Source: Pseudoalteromonas sp. R3 (GTDB lineage Bacteria; Pseudomonadota; Gammaproteobacteria; Enterobacterales; Alteromonadaceae). From it: a DNA stretch of 64,000 nucleotides. Below are positions 47,278-58,500 of this stretch, one piece after another. The DNA lies in the NCBI RefSeq assembly GCF_004014715.1, contig NZ_CP034835.1, positions 930,001 through 994,000 on the forward strand, written 5' to 3'. A program made the position numbers and the translations under genes. Below the pieces are notes generated by a model. It did no database searches and was not told where the DNA came from. It was given only the letters and a program-made list of their open reading frames with translations. How positions within the stretch are numbered: the stretch's first letter is position 1; every line of letters begins with the position of its first letter.

Positions 47278-47880
47278 ATGAATACGTTTAACAGACTTAA
47301 TACGCTTGATGTGACTGCTGATGTTCCTGTTCAGGTTAACCCTTTACTGGGTGGAGCCGAAGAGAATGGGCTTGATCGCCTGTCGGTATCGGCACAAAAG
47401 TATATGCACAATCTGGATGGCCAGAGTGCAGTGTATCTGGACCCGGATACCAGTGTTGATGAAGCCACGCTGGTGCTGAACAAAACCCATGTGGCCTCCA
47501 TGTTTGTGGCTCACGATGGCGTAGTGCTGGGGATCATTTCCCAGGCCCGACTGGGCAGTCGGCATATTTTAAAAGAGGCTCAGTTGCGTGGCTGCAAGCG
47601 CAGTGAGCTTGTTGCCAGCGACGTTATGCTACCGCTTAAAACACTCAAGCAAATAAGTCTGACCGATTTGCGTACAGCGCGCTCTGGTGATGTACTGGTG
47701 ACCATGGAAGCGCATGGCCTTGATTACTTGCTGGTAACAGCGCCTGAAACTGGCCAGATTTGTGGCTACTTTGATTTGGTGGAGTTGATAAAGGTAGGTG
47801 GTCGTTCAGTTAATCAGCTGCGCCCGGCGGAACACTTTAACGACATTGTGGTGTCTGTGCTGCATCACAGCGAGTTGTAA
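47278..47880 (+). CDS. CBS-domain protein
   Basis: A 200-residue cytosolic protein with a pair of CBS-like motifs: VYLDPDTSVDEATLVLNKTHVASMFVAHDGVVLGIIS (about 58-95) and VASDVMLPLKTLKQISLTDLRTARSGDVLVTMEAHGLDYLLVT...GYFDLVEL (about 118-170), given here in pieces. CBS pairs bind adenosyl ligands and regulate partner proteins; no partner is fused here. A GAGGTG stretch precedes the ATG. A strong terminator follows, so it is probably transcribed alone. Confidence 0.8.
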   Translation: MNTFNRLNTLDVTADVPVQVNPLLGGAEENGLDRLSVSAQKYMHNLDGQSAVYLDPDTSVDEATLVLNKTHVASMFVAHDGVVLGIISQARLGSRHILKEAQLRGCKRSELVASDVMLPLKTLKQISLTDLRTARSGDVLVTMEAHGLDYLLVTAPETGQICGYFDLVELIKVGGRSVNQLRPAEHFNDIVVSVLHHSEL

Positions 47881-47941
47881 GACCAATCAACCCAGCATAG
47901 TCCAACCGATTTATTTCCTAAAGTTAATGTAAATTAACGCC

Positions 47942-47965
47942 AAGGCACCTGAGGGTGCCTTTTTT
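47942..47965 (+). terminator. intrinsic terminator after the CBS gene
   Basis: 8-bp stem AAGGCACC / GGTGCCTT with a TGAG loop and a run of Ts to 47965. The repeat element at 47966 begins at once after it. Confidence 0.9.
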
Positions 47966-48016
47966 ATACCAATCAGTTCTTTCAAATTGAACAATGTATT
48001 AAGTGAAGCGGGTATT
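47966..48016 (-). repeat. TAATACC repeat element, short form (about 51 bp)
   Basis: On the minus strand it begins at the stop codon of the small membrane protein gene (GAG-TAA-TACC), continues TTCACTTAATAC and TTGTTCAATTTGAA, and ends ATTGGTAT. It shares both ends and the TTCAATTTGAA block with the copy at 55481-55550, and the start with the long copy at 8479-8640. Confidence 0.7.
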
Positions 48017-48311
48017 ACTCTGGAAATTTAACGCCGTGGCGTTTGGCATACCAGTAGCACAACGGCAGTTCAATCAGGGTAAAGGAAATCACGGTAAACC
48101 AGGTCCAGTTCACCTCAAATAAGACCAAAGAAAAAGATAACCCAGAGTCATAGTAGACTGAGCCGACAATAGCCAGTGAAACGACGGTTGCTATCAAATC
48201 CTGAATCGAGACCTTTTTTAAATCATTACCAGCGTAACGTGGGTAAATGACAAAATAGGCCAGACATAAAATAATAAGGTTGAGCAGGATGACCTGGAGT
48301 TCAATGGACAT
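48015..48311 (-). CDS. small membrane protein of unknown function
   Basis: A 98-residue protein with three predicted transmembrane helices (VILLNLIILCLAYFVIYP, LIATVVSLAIVGSVYY, WFTVISFTLIELPLCYWYA). The cytosolic end is YAKRHGVKFPE. I do not recognise the family. It is divergent from the RNA methyltransferase gene and ends at the TAA that also opens the repeat element. Confidence 0.7.
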   Translation of the reverse strand: MSIELQVILLNLIILCLAYFVIYPRYAGNDLKKVSIQDLIATVVSLAIVGSVYYDSGLSFSLVLFEVNWTWFTVISFTLIELPLCYWYAKRHGVKFPE

Positions 48312-48445
48312 AAATACAACTTATAGGTATGAAGACGTCCCTATTTTAAGGCGCGCAGTGGCGCTTTGGCAAGCAAGCAGATGGATGAGTCTGCCTTTTC
48401 TGTGTTATTGCGGTTATACTTCGCGGGTAAACCAATGAGGTAGGT

Positions 48446-49177
48446 ATGCTGTCGAAAAATCAACAAAAGCTGCTCCGCGCCCTGGCGCAAAAAAAATATC
48501 GTAAACAACATGGCCTGTACCTGGTGCAGGGGGCTAAAAATGTTCAGGAACTTCTGAATGCGGGTAAACCGGTTAAACAGATCTTTGCCAGCGCCGATTT
48601 TATTGCTGCCAACCGGGCCTTGTTGGAGCCTCATGAGCTGGTGTTGTGCGATGAGGCTGAGTTGAGTAAGGTCAGCACCCTGGTCAGTAACAATGCGGCT
48701 ATTGCCATTGCTGAGACAGAACCACAGGCAGAGCTGAACACAAGCGGGCTGGTTCTGGCACTGGATGACGTATCCGATCCTGGCAACCTGGGTACCATTA
48801 TTCGTGTTGCGGATTGGTACGGTTTGCGCCAGATAGTCCTCAGCGAGCACAGTGCCGACCACCTTAATCCCAAAGTGATCAGCGCAACCATGGGTTCTTT
48901 TGCGCGGGTTGATGTAATAAGAACAGACCTATGTACCTTGTTAAGTACTTACGATGGCCCGGTTTATGGGGCTTTTCTGGAAGGTCAAAGCGTGCATGCG
49001 ACGTCATTTGCAACGCGAGGTATTTTGGTGATGGGCAGCGAATCGCATGGTATCAGCGCTGCCGTGGCAGAGCATATTAACCAGCCCATTACTATTCCGG
49101 CTTTTGGCGGCGCGGAGTCGCTTAATGTAGCGATGGCCACGGGGATCATCCTTGATAACATGAAACGCCATGGTTAA
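48446..49177 (+). CDS. TrmH/SpoU family RNA 2'-O-methyltransferase
   Basis: A 243-residue SPOUT methyltransferase. The N-terminal L7Ae-like substrate-binding domain is at about 15-90 (YLVQGAKNVQELLNAGKPVKQI). The knotted SPOUT core has the family motifs DDVSDPGNLGTIIRVADWYG (motif 1), LVMGSESHGIS (motif 2) and PAFGGAESLNVAMATGIIL (motif 3). The substrate is probably rRNA, but the exact site cannot be inferred. It sits about 50 bases before smc on the same strand. Confidence 0.9.
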   Translation: MLSKNQQKLLRALAQKKYRKQHGLYLVQGAKNVQELLNAGKPVKQIFASADFIAANRALLEPHELVLCDEAELSKVSTLVSNNAAIAIAETEPQAELNTSGLVLALDDVSDPGNLGTIIRVADWYGLRQIVLSEHSADHLNPKVISATMGSFARVDVIRTDLCTLLSTYDGPVYGAFLEGQSVHATSFATRGILVMGSESHGISAAVAEHINQPITIPAFGGAESLNVAMATGIILDNMKRHG

Positions 49178-49225
49178 GGTAGACTGACCTTGAACTATTG
49201 CGTTTGTCATTAAGCTGTTATCTCT

Positions 49226-52200
49226 ATGCGCCTGAGCAGCATTAAACTGGCCGGTTTTAAATCCTTTGTAGAGCCGACTAAAATTCCCTTCCCGGAGCCA
49301 ATGACCTGTGTTGTTGGTCCCAACGGATGCGGCAAGTCCAACGTGATTGATGCTGTGCGCTGGGTGCTGGGTGAAAGCTCCGCCAAAAACCTCCGTGGCG
49401 ATGCCATGACGGACGTGATCTTCAATGGCTCGACCCACCGTAAACCCGTCTCTCAGGCTTCCGTTGAGCTGCTGTTCGATAACACCGAGGGGCGTTTGCC
49501 CGGCTCTATGGCAGACCGCACTCAGGTTGCAATTAAGCGTCTGGTGACTCGCGATGGTCAGTCGCTGTATTTTCTCAATGGCAGTAAATGCCGCAAACGT
49601 GACATCACCGATATTTTTCTTGGCACCGGCCTGGGCCCACGCAGTTATGCCATCATAGAGCAGGGGATGATCTCGCGCCTGATAGAGAGCAAACCGCAAG
49701 AATTACGCATTTTTTTGGAAGAAGCTGCTGGGGTTTCCAAGTATAAAGAGCGTCGCCGGGAAACTCAGACGCGGATCAAAAGCACCAGAGAGAATCTGGA
49801 GCGTCTGCTGGATATGCGTCAGGAGCTGCAAAATCAGCTCGACAGATTGGCCAAACAGGCTGAAGCTGCACGTCAGTACCGTGACCTTAAGGCCGAGGAA
49901 CGCACCCTTAAAGGCCAGCTGGCAGTGCTAAAATGGCAGGAATTGCATGCCAGGCAGCAGGAAAAAACCAGCCAGATAGCTAAGTTAAACGACAAACTGA
50001 CTTTTTTAGAGCAAGCCCACGGCGGACATGACGATGTGCTGGCAACCTTTGAGCAACAGGTTACCCACTTCAGTGATGCGCAGACAGAATTACAGCAGCA
50101 ACTTCATAACACACAAACCCAGTTAACGCGCATTGAACAGCAAAAGATCCACTTGAGCGAAAAACGCCGCGAACTGGCAGATAAACAAACTCAGTTGAGC
50201 GAAGAAATTGCGCAGGCTCAGGCGCTTCATGAACAACAACAGCAACATTGCGCAGAGCTTGCTGAGCAATGTGAAGTGCATCAGGAAGCAACACAGATCA
50301 GTGCTGAAAAGCTGGCAGAAACCGAGTTGCTCATTGAAGAGAAAATGCAGCAGTTACATGCACATGAAGCAAGCACTCAAACGACACAACAGGCGCTGGA
50401 AAAAGCACGTCAGCATACTCAGCAGTGCCAGCTGGCGCTGCAACGCCTGACTCAACAACAACACCACCTGACGCAGCAACAGGCACAACTGACGCAGCAA
50501 CAAGCACAGCACAGTGCGCAAAACCCGGCTGAGGCGCTCGCTGAGCAACAAACGGTCCATCAGGAGCTGGTCCACGCAATGGCCCTCTCGCAACAAGAAA
50601 ACCAGCGCCTGGGCGCAGAACTACAACGTCTGAGCGAGGCAAAAGCGGCATTACAGCAAAAGCTTCAGGCGCAACAAGTCAGGCTTGGGCAGGCGCAGGC
50701 CCAAGTTCAGGCGCTGGAAAAACTCACCTATGCTCAGCAAGGAGACAGTCAGGACGCGCCAGGAGAACCATTGCTCAGTGTGCTGAGAGTAGAGCCGGGT
50801 CTTGAAGCCATCGTAGAGCGTGCCATGTTCGGGCTTGGGTCTTTGCGGATCACTGAACAAGACTATGCCAGCCGTATCTGGGGGGCGCCGGAGGGCGAAA
50901 AAACGCCGGGCAGTGTGGCAACGCTTGTGCAGTCAGAAATTTACCCGGACTTTCTCAACCAGATTGCATGGCTGGGGCAGGCTCGTCATTTTAACGTCTG
51001 TGGTACTTTCTTTGCCGCTATCGACGATGAAGGCACCTTATATGGTGGCAACTGGCAGGCGCAGGAGGAAGATGGTCAGTCCGGAAGTTTGCTTGCGCAC
51101 TACAGCGAACTGCGCGTTCATAAGGCCGCGTTACCGGAAATCGAAGCGCAGTTGAGTGAGCTGGAAGCGTCACTGACGCCTTTAGAATCTGCTGTGACAA
51201 AGTGCTCACAACAGCTCGAAGCAAACAAGCAAGCAGTCCATGAGGCGGCTAAACAGGTGGCCAGTAGCCAGACTCGGGTGGATATGTTACTCGCTCAGCA
51301 AGCCAGCTGGCAGCAGCAAAGCAGTCAGCTTCAGAGTAGTCAGGGCGAGTTGGATGAGCAGGGCGAATTGCTGGTGGCGCAGCATGAAGAGAGTGAGCAG
51401 GCCCTGTGGCAGGCACAAGAAGCGCAAGAGCAGCTGCAACTGCAAATGCTCCAGGCGGGCGAGGCACTTGAAGTACTCAAACGGGCACATCAGCAACAGC
51501 AACAGCAACAACGCGATATTCAGCAGCAGTACCATCAGGCCAAAATGAAACTCCAGCAGGCGCAAAGTGATGCGCAACTGGGTCAGACTAAACTTAGCCA
51601 CCTGGTGCAAAGTCTGGAGCAGGGCAGTGAGAACTTGGCTCAGGTACAACAACAATTACATAGCTGTGAGGAGCCAGGTGTTGAACTTGAGCAACAGCAA
51701 ACAGAGCTGCTGATCCGTCATACTGAACTGGAGCAGGCAGTAAAGGAAACGGCAGCAAAACTGAGTGAAGCAAAACAGCAACTCGCCGATAAACAGCTGG
51801 CGCTCAAGGATGCCCAGGCACAAAGCGCGCAGCTTAAAGAGCAACGCCAGCAGTTAGCACTGCAGGAGCAAAGCCTGATGGTGAAGGCGCAGGCCGCACT
51901 TGAACCTTTAGTTGAGCTACGTCAGACACTTAAAGACGTATTAGCGCAGTTACCGGAAGATGCGCAGGCGAGCAGTCATCAGGGCAAGCTAACTCGTATT
52001 GCGCAACAGTTAAGTTTACTGGGAGCGGTCAACCTTGCGGCGATTGAAGAATTTGATGAGGCGCAGCAGCGCAAGCGTTACCTTGACGAGCAGCTGGATG
52101 ACCTCAGCGCGGCACTGGAAACGCTCGAAGGTGCCATTCGTAAGATTGACCGCGAAACACGCAGCCGCTTCAAAAGCACCTTTGATCAGGTTAATCAGGA

Positions 52201-52633
52201 CCTGGCGGAGCTGTTTCCTAAAGTGTTTGGCGGCGGTAGTGCCTATCTGGAACTCACCAGCGATGACCTGTTAGAAAGCGGTGTAACCATCATGGCAAGA
52301 CCGCCGGGTAAGAAAAACTCGACAATTCATCTGTTAAGTGGTGGAGAAAAAGCCCTGACCGCATTATCATTGGTATTTTCAATATTTAGGCTAAATCCGG
52401 CTCCTTTTTGTATGCTGGATGAAGTAGATGCACCGCTGGACGATGCGAACGTTGGGCGCTTCTGCCGATTGGTCGAAGAAATGTCGCAAACGGTGCAATT
52501 TATTTACATCAGCCACAACAAGGTCGCGATGGAAATGGCGGGCCGGCTGACGGGGGTAACCATGGCGGAACCCGGGGTTTCACGTATGGTTGCCGTAGAC
52601 ATAGAACAAGCAGTGCAAATGGCGCATGCATAA
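49226..52633 (+). CDS. smc: chromosome segregation protein SMC
   Basis: A 1135-residue SMC ATPase that organises the chromosome with ScpA/ScpB. Walker A GPNGCGKSN is near residue 31. Two long Gln-rich coiled coils (about 170-500 and 640-970) flank the hinge (about 515-630). The signature LLSGGEKALTALSL and Walker B FCMLDEVDAPLDD close the C-terminal head. The coiled coils are unusually rich in Gln runs (for example HQQQQQQQRD). No clear ribosome binding site precedes the ATG. zipA starts 17 bases later. Carrying SMC rather than MukB separates this genome from enterics. Confidence 0.97.
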   Translation: MRLSSIKLAGFKSFVEPTKIPFPEPMTCVVGPNGCGKSNVIDAVRWVLGESSAKNLRGDAMTDVIFNGSTHRKPVSQASVELLFDNTEGRLPGSMADRTQVAIKRLVTRDGQSLYFLNGSKCRKRDITDIFLGTGLGPRSYAIIEQGMISRLIESKPQELRIFLEEAAGVSKYKERRRETQTRIKSTRENLERLLDMRQELQNQLDRLAKQAEAARQYRDLKAEERTLKGQLAVLKWQELHARQQEKTSQIAKLNDKLTFLEQAHGGHDDVLATFEQQVTHFSDAQTELQQQLHNTQTQLTRIEQQKIHLSEKRRELADKQTQLSEEIAQAQALHEQQQQHCAELAEQCEVHQEATQISAEKLAETELLIEEKMQQLHAHEASTQTTQQALEKARQHTQQCQLALQRLTQQQHHLTQQQAQLTQQQAQHSAQNPAEALAEQQTVHQELVHAMALSQQENQRLGAELQRLSEAKAALQQKLQAQQVRLGQAQAQVQALEKLTYAQQGDSQDAPGEPLLSVLRVEPGLEAIVERAMFGLGSLRITEQDYASRIWGAPEGEKTPGSVATLVQSEIYPDFLNQIAWLGQARHFNVCGTFFAAIDDEGTLYGGNWQAQEEDGQSGSLLAHYSELRVHKAALPEIEAQLSELEASLTPLESAVTKCSQQLEANKQAVHEAAKQVASSQTRVDMLLAQQASWQQQSSQLQSSQGELDEQGELLVAQHEESEQALWQAQEAQEQLQLQMLQAGEALEVLKRAHQQQQQQQRDIQQQYHQAKMKLQQAQSDAQLGQTKLSHLVQSLEQGSENLAQVQQQLHSCEEPGVELEQQQTELLIRHTELEQAVKETAAKLSEAKQQLADKQLALKDAQAQSAQLKEQRQQLALQEQSLMVKAQAALEPLVELRQTLKDVLAQLPEDAQASSHQGKLTRIAQQLSLLGAVNLAAIEEFDEAQQRKRYLDEQLDDLSAALETLEGAIRKIDRETRSRFKSTFDQVNQDLAELFPKVFGGGSAYLELTSDDLLESGVTIMARPPGKKNSTIHLLSGGEKALTALSLVFSIFRLNPAPFCMLDEVDAPLDDANVGRFCRLVEEMSQTVQFIYISHNKVAMEMAGRLTGVTMAEPGVSRMVAVDIEQAVQMAHA

Positions 52634-52649
52634 TAAGTAAAGGTGAGCA

Positions 52650-53378
52650 ATGGCCACAGAATTAAGATGGGCATTAATCGTGATCAGTGCGCTGATCATT
52701 GGTGGATTATTGATACATGGCTTATGGTCGGTGAGAAAAAAAGAGAACCAGGACACCGATAACCCCGCAGCCAACAAAAAAACCGCAGCCGCACCTCAGC
52801 CGCAGCGCGAGGAAGAGCCCCAGCTGGATGAAATGAGTTTTTCTGCCGTCGATGAAGACAAAGAGTCTGCGGTAGACCAAAGCCAGAGCGAGGTTGTAGA
52901 AACACCTTCAGATTCTGCTGAGCAACAGGAAGAGGCACAGCAGGAGGCTGATTCACAGGAAACAGTGCCGCAGGACTTTATTATTCTCCATATCGAGATG
53001 CCAGAAGGCCTGACAATGGCGGGCTCTAAGCTGCTGCCTTGTGTGTTGAGCCTCGGTTTTAAGTACTCAGATGAAGGCTTTTTCAATCGCCATGTAGAGT
53101 CATCCGGCAATGGTCCGGTCTTGTTCCGGTTAGTGAATATGTATAACCCGGGCACGTTCGATATCGATAATATGGAACAGTTCAGCACCGGAGGTGTCAG
53201 CCTGTTTATGACGTTGCCGTGTGAAGGTGACAGCATGGCGGCGTTCAATATGCTGCACAGCGCCGCGAAAAAGCTGGCCGATGAATTTGGTGCCAGTGTG
53301 CTGGACAGCAGTCGTGAGCCACTCACAGTGAATACCACCCGTGCCTATGTTGAAAAGGTGCGCGAATATACCGTTTAA
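52650..53378 (+). CDS. zipA: cell division protein ZipA
   Basis: A 242-residue bitopic membrane protein that tethers FtsZ to the membrane. An N-terminal transmembrane helix (LRWALIVISALIIGGLLIHGLW, in part) with a short periplasmic end is followed by a Pro/Gln/Glu-rich linker (about 30-105) and the C-terminal FtsZ-binding domain (about 108-240, FIILHIEMPEG and FDIDNMEQFSTGGVSLFM). An AGGTGAG stretch precedes the ATG. It lies 17 bases after smc and is followed by a strong terminator before ligA. Confidence 0.95.
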   Translation: MATELRWALIVISALIIGGLLIHGLWSVRKKENQDTDNPAANKKTAAAPQPQREEEPQLDEMSFSAVDEDKESAVDQSQSEVVETPSDSAEQQEEAQQEADSQETVPQDFIILHIEMPEGLTMAGSKLLPCVLSLGFKYSDEGFFNRHVESSGNGPVLFRLVNMYNPGTFDIDNMEQFSTGGVSLFMTLPCEGDSMAAFNMLHSAAKKLADEFGASVLDSSREPLTVNTTRAYVEKVREYTV

Positions 53379-53412
53379 GCGTTAATACTGCCTGCGGGCA
53401 TAGACGCGACAG

Positions 53413-53441
53413 AGCCACGGACTTAGGTCCGTGGCTTTTTG
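53413..53441 (+). terminator. intrinsic terminator between zipA and ligA
   Basis: 10-bp perfect stem AGCCACGGAC / GTCCGTGGCT with a TTAG loop and TTTTTG. It ends only about 19 bases before the ligA ATG, so ligA expression needs readthrough or a promoter inside or upstream of the hairpin. Confidence 0.9.
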
Positions 53442-53450
53442 TGTTATTAA

Positions 53451-55480
<2,030 letters not shown>

Positions 55481-55481
<1 letters not shown>

Positions 55482-55550
55482 TACCAATTTCACTTAATAC
55501 TTGTTCAATTTGAAGGAACAAATAGGGCACTTAATTAAGCAAATTGGTAT
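55481..55550 (+). repeat. TAATACC repeat element, deleted form (70 bp)
   Basis: Starts with the last base of the ligA TAA stop (TAATACCAATTTCACTTAAT), and ends AAATTGGTAT. Compared with the 162-bp copy (read on its minus strand) it has the same ends and TTTGAAGGA block but lacks the central part, including the ATG of the small ORF. The remaining codons CAC TTA ATT AAG CAA ATT GGT are kept in frame. Confidence 0.8.
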
Positions 55551-55597
55551 AAACAACAGGCGGGCTGATTAGCCCGTCATCAAATGAGAGAAGTGGT

Positions 55598-56083
55598 ATG
55601 AGCAAGTTACAGGCTGGGTACGGGCCCGAGTACTGGGATAAATACGGGGTATATCGCACGCCTGTTGGATTTAATCTGACCTTGCTGGTGCTGCTCAGGC
55701 CGTTGTTTTTGTGGCTGGTGTCAGCCCTGACCTGGCGTCCGGACCTAGACCTCATGTCATTATTTTTTCATTCGAAGCAGCATTTTTTTGTAGCAGTCAT
55801 GATAGCTAGCCTGGCCTTGATCCCGACCGTGCTGTTTTCTTTGCGCAGGCCAACCAGCTCACCTAAATTAGCCCGCTACTGGCGTCATATGCGCTGGCCA
55901 CTGCTGATCGCTGCCTGCTTAGATTTGGTGTGGCTGGGGATGCAAATTGTCCAGGCACACTATCAATTCTCTTTTTATCTGGCTATTCAGGCGGTACTCG
56001 TCTCCTGGGTAATTTTGTATTTACTCAAAAGCCGATACTTAACGTGTTTTTTTGGGGATTGGCCTGAACCTGAAAATAATTGA
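55598..56083 (+). CDS. DUF2919 family membrane protein
   Basis: A 161-residue inner-membrane protein of the DUF2919/YfeZ family. The YWDKYGVYRTPVGFNLTLLVLLRPLFLWL start is typical. Four hydrophobic segments follow (LLVLLRPLFLWLVSAL, FFVAVMIASLALIPTVLF, WPLLIAACLDLVWLGM, YLAIQAVLVSWVILYLL). No function is established for the family. The gene follows the ligA repeat and hairpin on the same strand. Confidence 0.87.
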   Translation: MSKLQAGYGPEYWDKYGVYRTPVGFNLTLLVLLRPLFLWLVSALTWRPDLDLMSLFFHSKQHFFVAVMIASLALIPTVLFSLRRPTSSPKLARYWRHMRWPLLIAACLDLVWLGMQIVQAHYQFSFYLAIQAVLVSWVILYLLKSRYLTCFFGDWPEPENN

Positions 56084-56254
56084 CTTGACGCTGACGGGCT
56101 GACAACTAAACATTAGGGCGAATGTGGCTTTCATACTGGCGTAAAAATATAACGTTAATCTGATCCTGATTAGCTCATGACACTCTATAACAATAAGACA
56201 AATCTTAAGTGTTTGCCAATATGGAGTAACTCTACATCAACCGGAGAACGAGAC

Positions 56255-56710
56255 ATGTTGACTTGGCGAGATATTCTGCAATTCGCAGATAATGGCAACC
56301 CACAGCCCCCCAGGCGGGTTGAAAAAAGCCTGATGCAGTGGCAAGCCATATTAGAACCTTCTGTATTTCATATCACCCGAAACCGCGGGACTGAGCGTCC
56401 ATTCAGTTCACAAAGCTGTAGCGTTTTTTCCCCAGGCAAATATCACTGTGCTTGCTGTGATCAGCTCCTGTTCGATGCGGATGAGAAGTTTGACAGTGGT
56501 TCTGGCTGGCCTTCTTTCACTCAGCCACACAGTGCAGATTCGGTAGCTTACCGACTTGACAGAACGCACGGTATGGACAGAGTAGAGATAGTCTGTAATG
56601 TGTGTGATGCCCATCTCGGGCATGTGTTTCCAGACGGCCCTAAACCGAGTGGATTACGCTATTGTGTGAATGCGTTGTCGCTGAAAAAGCAGGAAGAGGG
56701 CACACATTAA
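56255..56710 (+). CDS. msrB: peptide-methionine (R)-S-oxide reductase MsrB
   Basis: A 151-residue enzyme that repairs methionine-R-sulfoxide. Zinc-binding CxxC pairs are in YHCACCDQ and VCNVCDAHLGHV. SGSGWPSFTQP is the substrate-binding motif, and the catalytic Cys is in LRYCVNALSL near residue 140. The start at 56255 has GGAG upstream; the frame is open further up without family similarity. It converges with the receiver-TPR gene, 28 bases away. Confidence 0.94.
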   Translation: MLTWRDILQFADNGNPQPPRRVEKSLMQWQAILEPSVFHITRNRGTERPFSSQSCSVFSPGKYHCACCDQLLFDADEKFDSGSGWPSFTQPHSADSVAYRLDRTHGMDRVEIVCNVCDAHLGHVFPDGPKPSGLRYCVNALSLKKQEEGTH

Positions 56711-56738
56711 TAGCTGTTACTTAGCTGCCTCTGTTCCG

Positions 56739-58373
56739 TCAGGGTCTGAAATCCAGATTCATTTCTTCTAGTTGAGCCTGTAGTTTGTCAAATCGCTCTT
56801 GCTGTTCAGGCTCAAGCTGAGCTGCGCTCAGTGTTTTGTAGCACTTCGCCGCTAGGTTTGAGTTAAATGTAGCGGCTTTCTTTCCTGTTGCATCTGCAAG
56901 GCATTGCAGCAGATTCAGTGCAATACTGGCGTTTTTAGGCATCACCCTAAATGCCTGCGTAAAGGCTTCCAGTGCGACGTCAAGTTGTCCTTTCTGGAAT
57001 TGTTTTACGGCATGATTATTGAGCTCTTTAGGGCCCATTGTGATATGACGACGTTCATCTTGCTGTTGCTGAAGCAGGTGCATAAAAGTGGGGTCGTCTT
57101 GCTGTTGATGACGCTCGCAGTGTGTGATTATCTGGCCAAACAGTGCCTCTGCTTTGTGCTGAAACCCCAGTTCATGGAACGCCTTAGCTTTGTCCAACGC
57201 TGCATCAACAGAGCGGATCTGAGGTTCATCCTCCAACTGCTCCATCAGTTGTCGTGCTTTGGTATGTTCATCTTTGAGGTAATGTAATCGAGCATTGAGC
57301 ACGTCAATCTGAGTCTGGTTATTGGCATTGGGAAACTGCTTTTTTAGATCGCTCAGGTATTGCTGGGTCTGCCTGGTCAGGCGGGTGATCTGATCGTGTT
57401 GATCTGTGCTGAGTGCGAAATCAATCCCGGCACGGGCGGCATTCAAATAAACTTCAGGGCTATCGTGCATCGAAAAACGAGCAAAATTGGCTATTTCTTT
57501 TTGTGCGTTGTAACTGCACTCATAATCATGGTTGATGCGTGCGACTGTACTGAGTGACTTTTGCCTTTCAATATTGCGTGGCGCAATCTGTGAGGCCTGT
57601 ACTAGCGACGCTTGTGCCTCCTCAAATTGGTTAAGCTTAAGCTCCAGACGAGACAATAAATCCAAAGCAGCCAGGCGAGTCTCGCTTTTTTCGATCAGGG
57701 ATTTCAGCATTTTCTGCGCCAGCATGTCTTCGTTATTTGCAATTAAGGTTTCCACAAGGCCGAGCTTAGCCCAGGTAAACTTTTGTAGCTCGAGCATGGA
57801 GCGGTAGAACTGCTTGGCTTCGCTATATTGTTTAAGCTTTAACAGTATTTCACCTTTGAGTTTAAGCAATATCGGGCTGTAAGCGTGCTCACCGCTTTCA
57901 AGCTCTGAGTTAATAAGTTTAAGTGCCTTAGAGTAGTTTTCGTCGTCAATCAGATTGTAGAGCGTTTTAAGGCTACGTTTACGCTTTAAAACACGCTCGA
58001 TGCGTGCTTTGAGCTCTTTAATACTGAAAGGCTTTACCAGGAAGTCATCAGGTTGCAATTCAACAATACTGTGCACCAGTTCAGGGCTGGTTTCGGCTGA
58101 GGTAAAAATAAACCCGGTACTTTGGCGTATCAGGCGCTTTTTAAGTAGCTCTTCGTAAAGCTGATAACCATTTTGACGCTTGCTCAGGTCAAACGAGCAG
58201 ATGATCAAATCGAATTTATGATGGATACAGCTTTCCTTTGCCAGTTGGGCATTTTCGGCAAACTGAACGTTTTTATAAGCCAACTGGTCCAGCGACTGTT
58301 TAATGTAGCTCAGCGCCAGTTGCTGTTCTTCCACGATCAAAATTTTTGCATTTACAAAGGGTTGAACAGACAT
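56739..58373 (-). CDS. receiver-domain protein with TPR repeats, pseudo-receiver
   Basis: A 544-residue protein. The receiver-like domain spans about 9-125, with ILIVEEQQ at the acidic pair, KPFS as the late Lys and DLIICSFDLSKRQNG where the phosphoacceptor should be. Aligning to D-L-x-L-L-D puts Ser60 in place of Asp, with Asp62 nearby, so normal phosphorylation is doubtful. Residues about 135-520 form TPR-like helical repeats (YSKALKLINSELESGEH, YSEAKQFYRSMLELQ, GQLDVALEAFTQAFRVMP). Such proteins act as scaffolds in signalling; the partner is unknown. It converges with msrB and precedes the tRNA-Val array, whose transcription runs towards it. Confidence 0.85.
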   Translation of the reverse strand: MSVQPFVNAKILIVEEQQLALSYIKQSLDQLAYKNVQFAENAQLAKESCIHHKFDLIICSFDLSKRQNGYQLYEELLKKRLIRQSTGFIFTSAETSPELVHSIVELQPDDFLVKPFSIKELKARIERVLKRKRSLKTLYNLIDDENYSKALKLINSELESGEHAYSPILLKLKGEILLKLKQYSEAKQFYRSMLELQKFTWAKLGLVETLIANNEDMLAQKMLKSLIEKSETRLAALDLLSRLELKLNQFEEAQASLVQASQIAPRNIERQKSLSTVARINHDYECSYNAQKEIANFARFSMHDSPEVYLNAARAGIDFALSTDQHDQITRLTRQTQQYLSDLKKQFPNANNQTQIDVLNARLHYLKDEHTKARQLMEQLEDEPQIRSVDAALDKAKAFHELGFQHKAEALFGQIITHCERHQQQDDPTFMHLLQQQQDERRHITMGPKELNNHAVKQFQKGQLDVALEAFTQAFRVMPKNASIALNLLQCLADATGKKAATFNSNLAAKCYKTLSAAQLEPEQQERFDKLQAQLEEMNLDFRP

Positions 58374-58448
58374 AGAGTAAAGGGCAAGGAATAAACTCGG
58401 AATGCTTTTAGTCTAGTCGTTTATCTTTTCTTTTGAAACATAAGGATT

Positions 58449-58489
58449 AAAAAGCTTGGTAAGAATACAGAGAAAGTAGGGGACCAGGC
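58449..58489 (-). terminator. possible terminator of the tRNA-Val operon
   Basis: On the minus strand, GCCTGGT (58483-58489) can pair with ACCAAGC (58454-58460, one mismatch) around a 22-base loop, then TTTTT (58449-58453). It lies just past the last partial 132-bp repeat. Weak by stem length. Confidence 0.35.
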
Positions 58490-58500
58490 ATTGTTTTGGG

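Noticed and set aside
48341..49699. Long minus-strand ORFs opposite the RNA methyltransferase and smc start
   Set aside because: They are shadows of well-supported plus-strand genes and show no family motifs.
50331..51655. Leu- or Arg/Pro-rich ORFs antisense to the SMC coiled coils
   Set aside because: They arise from Gln-rich codons of smc read on the other strand.
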